Under the pieces are notes generated by a model, which did not search any database, had not been told where the DNA came from, and was given only the letters and a program-made list of their open reading frames with translations. Below are positions 10,456 through 15,775 of a stretch of 15,775 nucleotides of DNA, in pieces (position 1 is the first letter of the stretch; every line of letters starts with the position of its first letter). The position numbers and the translations under genes are program-made. Source of the DNA: Penicillium oxalicum (Eukaryota > Ascomycota > Eurotiomycetes > Eurotiales > Aspergillaceae); assembly GCF_001723175.1 (NCBI RefSeq), contig NW_026088299.1:1-15775 (forward strand). The letters are read 5' to 3'.

Positions 10456-10626
10456 TATATAATATGTATATATACCTATATTGTAGGTATATATAATTTT
10501 TTTAATACATATATTATATTATACCTATATTGCATATTATAAAGGTATATCTATATTGTAATATATAATATATACCTATATTGTATTATATTTTATAATA
10601 TATAATAATAGTAGTTAATATTTATT
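10456..10626. repeat. AT-rich spacer with four copies of a short motif
   Basis: The motif tatacctatattgt or close variants occurs at 10471-10484, 10520-10532, about 10544-10560 and 10571-10584. The first copy is part of a perfect hairpin (tataccta, 5-base loop, taggtata at 10471-10491). No gene is present. The copies look like a small intergenic repeat family between tRNA-Glu and tRNA-Thr. Confidence 0.75.
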
Positions 10627-10697
10627 AGCCTAATGCAAGTATCGCACTCACTTCTACCGATTACAAAAACGGTTGCATTACTTTTATGCTAAAAAGC
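10627..10697 (-). tRNA. trnT(tgt): tRNA-Thr (anticodon TGT)
   Basis: The D arm is GCAT...ATGC and the anticodon loop TTTGTAA gives TGT, with stem ACCG/CGGT plus one extra or mispaired T. The T arm is GTGAG-TGCGATA-CTTGC. The acceptor stem has mismatches in the middle. It is first after rnl, as in related fungi. Confidence 0.82.
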
Positions 10698-10704
10698 GTT
10701 TTTT

Positions 10705-11242
10705 TTAATGATATGAAAAAATAACTAGTATATTAAAAATAATTAGTACTTTATATCTAAAAATGTTTTCATTCTTACAACTAAAGCCTATAAATTGTTA
10801 AAAACAATTAATCTCGTAGTGTTCTACTACGTATAAAAGTATCATAAAGTTTGCTTCGCGTTTAGATGCTTTCAACACTTATCTTTAACTGATGTAGCTT
10901 TCCTGCCATGCCTATGAGATCAAATACTTAAGTATAAAGCATTTAGTTATATTCATTTATTACGCGATAAATGTAATATAAATCATAAACAACAGGTAAA
11001 CCAGAGATCAATATACCCAACTCCTTTCGTACGAAGGGGCTCTCTTTAATCTACTTTAAGTTCCTCTAGAAGATAGAAACCATACTGTCTCACGACGTAT
11101 TAAACCCAGCTCATGTAGCTCTTTAATCGACGAACAGTCGAACCCTTCATGATTTCTGCATGCATGAGGATGAGCTAAGCCGACATCGAGGTGCCAAACC
11201 GCGCACATCAATTTGTACTCTCTTGCGCAAATTAGCCCTGTT
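10705..11242 (-). rRNA. rnl: Large subunit rRNA, exon 2 (3' part)
   Basis: This is the 3' part of domain V and all of domain VI of the mitochondrial large rRNA. The exon begins AACAGGGCTAATTTGCGCAA, the sequence just after the peptidyl-transferase intron site. Universal motifs follow: TTTGGCACCTCGATGTCGGC (about 11197-11178), GGGTTTAATACGTCGTGAGA (about 11108-11089) and the sarcin-ricin loop TTCGTACGAAAGGAG (about 11034-11020). The mature 3' end cannot be read exactly. It must lie before tRNA-Thr, whose processing probably sets it. Confidence 0.9.
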
Positions 11243-12912
11243 CAATTTATGTTATCATAAAAGATTATTCTTTTATTCCATTTTTCTCAAAATGGTTCAG
11301 ACTATTTCATCATCTTTATTAACTAATTTTTGGAATGGATATTTGATATATAAATTTTTTTATTATTAAGTACCACTTACTCACCTTTTACTCCAAAAGC
11401 TCCAACACGTGAAGTGTTTATTACGGTACGTTGTAAATTAGCTTTAAAATTACCTCTTAAAACTGGTGTTGAATAACCTTTAATAGAAGAATAAGCATTT
11501 TCTAGATTTCCTTTATATTTAGTTCTACGTTGAGATCTTGAAGCAGAGAAACGTTTAGTTAATCTACCAGCAGCTTCTAATCTTACACCTGATACTCTTT
11601 TATATTTTATATTATCTAATATAATTTTTTTCAAGTATTTTGTATTTGTTTTTTTTTGCTGCACTAAATTATTAGTTATCTAAATTATTAATATTAAATA
11701 ATTTTATTGATTTTTTAACTAATTTAATATTTTTTATTTTTGCTTTTCTTATTAAAACTTTAAGGTATCTTAACACATTTCTTTTTTTTCTTTAATTTTA
11801 ATTCTAATGGTTGTGTGTAAATATTACTATTAAAATAAAAATATTTTAAATTATTATATTAAATTCAACATTTTTTATTATAAATCTTTTTTATTAACTT
11901 ATTAAACCTTGTAAATATGAATTTTCAAATTTAGCTTTATTAATATAAAGTATTTGTTTTATAATACATATAATAATATTAATCTTTTTAAGCTTTTTTT
12001 ATAAATCTATTATAATAAATATTTCGTATTGAGTATATATTTAAGTTATATTTTGGTAATACACTTGCTAATATAGTACTTTTTTCTTTTTGTTGATTTA
12101 ATATATTTAAACCTACATTTCTTATTAATTTTAATTTTCTTATAAATCTAGCTTTTGAAAATAATATTGTGTATCTTTTTTTAGTTTTAATAAATAATTA
12201 AGTTTTTGTCTATTATATACATATAATGTAATATTAACTTTATCATTAGTGTGTTTAAATTCACCATCACTAATAAATATTCTATTAGTTGATATTTTTT
12301 CTATATCTACGACGTATCTTTCTTTTCTTAATAAAGATTCTAGTTCCAAATGATATGAATTAAAGTATCCTTTAATTAATTTCATAACAAATTTACTTTT
12401 AATAGTATTAAACTTATAGCATTTTTATTATAAGTATATACACTACTTTTTCAATTTCTTACTGCAGGAATTAAGTCTTTATTGTATATAGTTACGTTAG
12501 AATTATTTAATGATTTTTTTTTATATGTATTATTTAATTTTGATTTTATAATATTTAACATATTTACTTTGTATATTAAAATATTAATATAATTAATTAA
12601 TTATATAATATTAAAGCTTGATAAACAAGTCTATTACATTATTATTATTATTATAATAATTATTATACTGATAAATAATAAAGAATTAAATCTTTAAATT
12701 TAGTTAATAAAGATGTTGGGCATTAAAAAAGGATTATTGTTAGCTATACTCACCTTTTAGTCGTTGAACGTCCTTATTTAAATTTATCTTTAAGATAAAT
12801 ATCTGCTTAAAATAAGTTTCGCTTCAAATACACATAAATAATATAAGTTGTCTTTGAAATTTACCCAATATATTACCAATATTTTATAATATTGGAGGAC
12901 TCACAGTTATAA
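11243..12912 (-). other. Group I intron in rnl (peptidyl-transferase site) hosting rps3
   Basis: The 5' exon ends in GGGAT and the 3' exon begins AACAGGG. Joining them restores the universal GGGATAACAGG, so the intron lies at E. coli position 2449/2450. The intron ends in G (at 11243) and follows a T, as group I introns do. Core elements are visible: the R element with GTTCAACGACTAAAAGGTGA (12769-12750) near the 5' side, and the S element GAAATAGTCTGAACC (11308-11294) near the 3' side. The rps3 gene fills the loop between the two halves of the core. This is the widespread rps3-bearing rnl intron of Pezizomycotina (called mL2450 or mL2449). No homing endonuclease gene is seen. Confidence 0.92.
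11366..12561 (-). CDS. rps3: Ribosomal protein S3 (uS3m), intron-encoded (frameshifted)
   Basis: Rps3 is a protein of the mitochondrial small ribosomal subunit. The likely start is ATG 12561-12559, giving [20 protein letters not shown]. Then come [20 protein letters not shown] (about 12477-12418, TGA as Trp), [15 protein letters not shown] (about 12370-12325) and [16 protein letters not shown] (about 12260-12213), typical of fungal Rps3. The C-terminal part, [20 protein letters not shown] (11589-11530), then [20 protein letters not shown] and GAFGVKG, is the conserved C-terminal domain. Breaks occur at 12397-12400, between 12140 and 11665, and near 11383. Restoring one T at the last gives a WVSGT tail and a stop at 11366-11368. 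The whole gene lies inside the rnl group I intron and is probably translated from the unspliced or excised intron. Confidence 0.9.
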
Positions 12913-15430
12913 ATCCCTAGCGTAACTTTTTCTATAATCCAAGACCTTTCCTTAATGCATCTTGTGATCATATGCCCCGCTTACGCGACTGATAGACTCG
13001 TAGGTCAACAGTAAAGCAAGATTAAGCCATTAAACTTTTAAAGTATATATAAATATCAATTAATATTGACAAATACAATATTAATATAACAAAAAACTTT
13101 TAAATATTAAAGTTTAAAATACATCTATTCACCATATAGTTTAAAATCTTACTTAAAATAAAAATAAATATAGAATTTAATCGAATAGTAACTGTATAAA
13201 TATAAAAATAAATATAACAATTAAAATATTTGTATATAAATATACAAATTTACAATATGAACTTTTGGATATACCCAGGTACTTTTTGTGGGATCTGTGC
13301 CCCGCATAAACTGCCTCCCAATCATCAAGAGATATAATAGGATACGAATAAAGGTGTTTCATTGTTATCATACAACTACCTTATACACTATAAATCATCC
13401 TAAATTTGTACTCTTGTAATTAGTAACAGTAAAGCTGCATAGGGTCTTCTCGTCTATCTAGAGGTAAACATATCTGCACTGCTATTCCAATTTTCACTGA
13501 GACAATCATCGAGACAGCTGTTGTATCGTTAAGTCATTCATGCAGGACCGCATTTAACGGCCAAGGTTATTTCGCTACCTTAGGACCCTCATAGGTAAGC
13601 CGCCATTAATCGGGGTGTCCTTCAAAACCTCAGTTAATAACCAAGGTAACCGTTACCCAGCCGACATTGGGCAGACATCACACTCAATACTTTGATTTTT
13701 TATCTTTGCAGAGTGCTGTGTTTTTATTAAACAGTCGTACAAACATTATTTTATGATTCCTCTTATTATTAATATGATATTTCATCATATATAATAATAA
13801 TGGCCCTCCTTATTCCGAAGGTACAGAGTCAATTTGCCGATTCCTTAATGATTGTTCACTCAAACGCCTGTGTATACTCTACTTGCTTACTTGGTTAGTT
13901 TCTAGGTACGGTGTAATATGTTTCTGATTATATATTTAAAATATATATAACTTTGTAAAAAGTTTTCCTGAACCTTTATTACTTAATAAAGGTTTTACTT
14001 TTTTACTCTATTTACAAGAGTATATTATATATCATCAAAATTTCCTTTGATTAATATTCTTAGACACCGGTTTGATATAGAAGCCATAAGCTTAAGGCGA
14101 GGCTAAAAGCCTTTTTTCGTTACTCATGTCAGCATTCTCTCTTGGAAATTATTTTGTGTTTTAGTCCAATGAAGTATAATAATACCTACAGGTTAACATA
14201 CTACTAAAACTTAAGATAAAAAGGAACTATTTTTTCTTAACCTCGAAAAATTACAAAAGACTTTAGTACTTACTAATTCTTTTTATAATATAAAAATAAA
14301 AATATTAATACTAATACTAACACTAATATTTTTATATTATACCTCTACCCCTTAATTAAATATTTCTTAGAAATATAAATTTACTTTTTTTCCAATGTTC
14401 CGCTACCCCACATATTATGTGTACAAGGTTTCGGTATATTATTTTAGATCCGTTTAAATTTTCGGCGTTTTCTCCTAATTTTTAATCAGTGGCTCTGTTA
14501 CGAGGTCTTCAAAAAATGGCAGCTTCTAAGCCTATTTCCTGATTGTTTTAAAAGAAAACATCCTTAATTTCACTTAACAATAATTTTGGAACCTTAACTC
14601 TTGTTCTGGGCTGTTTTCCCTTTAGACATACAACCTTATCGCACTATGTCCGATTATTTAACATTCATCTTTGCCCTTCCGAGTTGCAAATACTCTCCGG
14701 TAAAGTCGCTACAACCCCCCGATGTTGACAAATACCTATGGTATTGTCCGAGATCACAGTTCTGTACCTGCTAAGGATGTTAATTAAATTACCTACTTAC
14801 ATAGGTTTCGCGGAAAACCAGCTATAACTAGTCAGTTTTGTCTTTCACTAACTTACCACAATTCCTCGATATCTTTACAACGATAACCCGTTCGGGCTTT
14901 TACAACCCTGATCATGGTAAGATCACTAGCCTTCGGGTCTAATCCTAGATACTTATTCATTTTTTCATAATTGGTTTTCTAAGCAAATATATAATAATAT
15001 TATATTACATGCTTGCATCTAAAAATTAACTTGCTGACCCATTATGCAAAAGGTACGCTCTTATTATCTATTTAAAAAATTTCACTCGAGCTGCTTATAA
15101 AACTACTATTTCAGTATTTTCCCTCACGGTACTACTACACTATCGCTTATATATTTTCTTTAGCCTTAGAGGAAGGTTCCCCTATATTCAAACAGATTTT
15201 TTCCATTTTAATTTTTTAATAGGCTTTTGTTATTTAGAAGACACCAAATAACAATCTCGTTTGATTTCTTTTCCTAAAGTTACTAAGATATTTCAATTCA
15301 CTTTGTCTAATAATTATAAGATTTCTCTTTGATTTCTAGTCCTACTTGCTAGATTAATCTTGAAATATATAGCGAACCATCCATAATAGTTTCTTTTTAT
15401 ACTTGCCTTGATTTCTCAAATGTATATGAT
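12913..15430 (-). rRNA. rnl: Large subunit rRNA, exon 1 (5' part)
   Basis: This covers domains I to IV and most of domain V. The 5' region shows GTGAATTGAAATATCTTAGT and GGAAAAGAAATCAAACGAGAT (about 15304-15255), matching the conserved domain I sequence. Domain II core lies near 14520-14400 and the domain IV/V core near 13640-13430, with GGCCGTTAAATGCGG and GGTAGCGAAATAACCTTGGC around 13580-13545. The exon ends GTTACGCTAGGGAT at 12913. AT-rich variable regions form hairpins, for example 14-base arms at 14284-14297 and 14328-14341. The 5' end is approximate: it must lie below tRNA-Pro, and ATGGATGG near 15384 is already rRNA-like. Small open frames inside are chance frames. Confidence 0.9.
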
Positions 15431-15487
15431 ACATATCACCTATATTGTGGAATATTTTTTTTTTATTTAATATATATACATATATTT

Positions 15488-15557
15488 CAGGTTTATTATG
15501 ATTCGAACATAAACAATCTCCAACCCAAATGAACGACCAACCACCGGACACTAACCT
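15488..15557 (-). tRNA. trnP(tgg): tRNA-Pro (anticodon TGG)
   Basis: The T arm TTATG-TTCGAAT-CATAA is perfect and the anticodon loop TTTGGGT gives TGG. The acceptor pairs fully if one T is restored to the 5' strand (AGGTTTA/TAAACCT). It lies immediately upstream of rnl, as in related fungi. Confidence 0.85.
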
Positions 15558-15612
15558 GTAATTTTTACATAATTATAATTTTTATTTTAATTTTTCCCCT
15601 TTTTATAGGTAT

Positions 15613-15698
15613 CAGAGAGTATATGATTCGAACATATGAAAGTTTTTATCCTTAGCTAGACTCAAGCTAGCCGCCTTAAACCACTCAGCCAACTCTCT
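15613..15698 (-). tRNA. trnS(tga): tRNA-Ser (anticodon TGA)
   Basis: A type II tRNA. The acceptor AGAGAGT/ACTCTCT is perfect, the anticodon arm is GCTAG-CTTGAGT-CTAGC, and the T arm ATATG-TTCGAAT-CATAT, with a long variable arm. Confidence 0.95.
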
Positions 15699-15707
15699 TT
15701 TTTTTTT

Positions 15708-15775
15708 GATTCTCAGTGACTCGAACACTGAACATATCCTTATCAAGAATACACTTTTACCAGTTAAGTTAAAGA
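15708..15775 (-). tRNA. trnI(gat): tRNA-Ile (anticodon GAT), cut by window end
   Basis: The D arm is ACTT...AAGT, the anticodon arm TATTC-TTGATAA-GGATA gives GAT, and the T arm is CAGTG-TTCGAGT-CACTG. The first bases of the acceptor stem lie beyond the window. One A may be missing from the 3' acceptor strand. Confidence 0.88.

Noticed and set aside
11160..11369. Plus-strand frame of 69 codons
   Set aside because: It is antisense to universal rnl exon 2 sequence and the intron's 3' end; no protein features.
11243..12912. Homing endonuclease in the rnl intron
   Set aside because: All coding sequence in the intron matches rps3; no LAGLIDADG or GIY-YIG motif seen.
13177..13371. Minus-strand frame of 64 codons
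   Set aside because: It lies inside rnl exon 1 and overlaps conserved rRNA sequence.
15354..15551. Minus-strand frame of 65 codons
   Set aside because: It runs through tRNA-Pro and the 5' end of rnl.

Overview
The window is a mitochondrial chromosome segment from a filamentous ascomycete (Pezizomycotina). All confidently identified genes lie on the minus strand, so they are transcribed from the high-coordinate end to the low end. The evidence is very high A+T content, TGA read as tryptophan in every protein gene, one-nucleotide nad4L/nad5 overlap, rps3 carried inside a group I intron of the large rRNA gene, and the tRNA order Ile-Ser-Pro-rnl-Thr-Glu-Val-Met-Met-Leu-Ala-Phe-Leu-Gln-Met-His. 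From memory this order is typical of Eurotiomycetes (Aspergillus/Penicillium-like). The class is an inference, not proven here.

Layout in the direction of transcription. (1) 15775-15488: tRNA-Ile (cut by the window edge), tRNA-Ser(UGA) and tRNA-Pro. (2) About 15430-10705: rnl, interrupted at the peptidyl-transferase site (E. coli position about 2449/2450) by a 1.67 kb group I intron whose core flanks rps3. (3) 10697-9224: a twelve-tRNA cluster with AT-rich hairpin spacers and a partial duplicate of a tRNA-Met gene. (4) 8863-6276: cox1, atp9 and nad3. (5) 6196-5472: an unrecognised reading frame of about 241 codons with a Gly/Pro/Trp-rich linker. (6) 5217-227: cox2, tRNA-Arg, nad4L, nad5 and nad2. 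(7) 1-256 holds an open frame on the plus strand of unknown standing.

Together these genes supply complex I subunits (ND2, ND3, ND4L, ND5), complex IV subunits (COX1, COX2), the ATP synthase c-ring subunit (ATP9), and translation parts (large rRNA, uS3m/Rps3 and sixteen tRNA genes). No intron is seen in any protein gene.

A dominant technical feature is that most protein genes are broken by one-base (sometimes two-base) deletions, largely in A/T runs, while the protein sequence on both sides stays highly conserved. This looks like uncorrected sequencing error in a long-read-type assembly rather than decay. Gene bounds below are given across these breaks. The most interesting unexplained element is the unknown ORF between nad3 and cox2.
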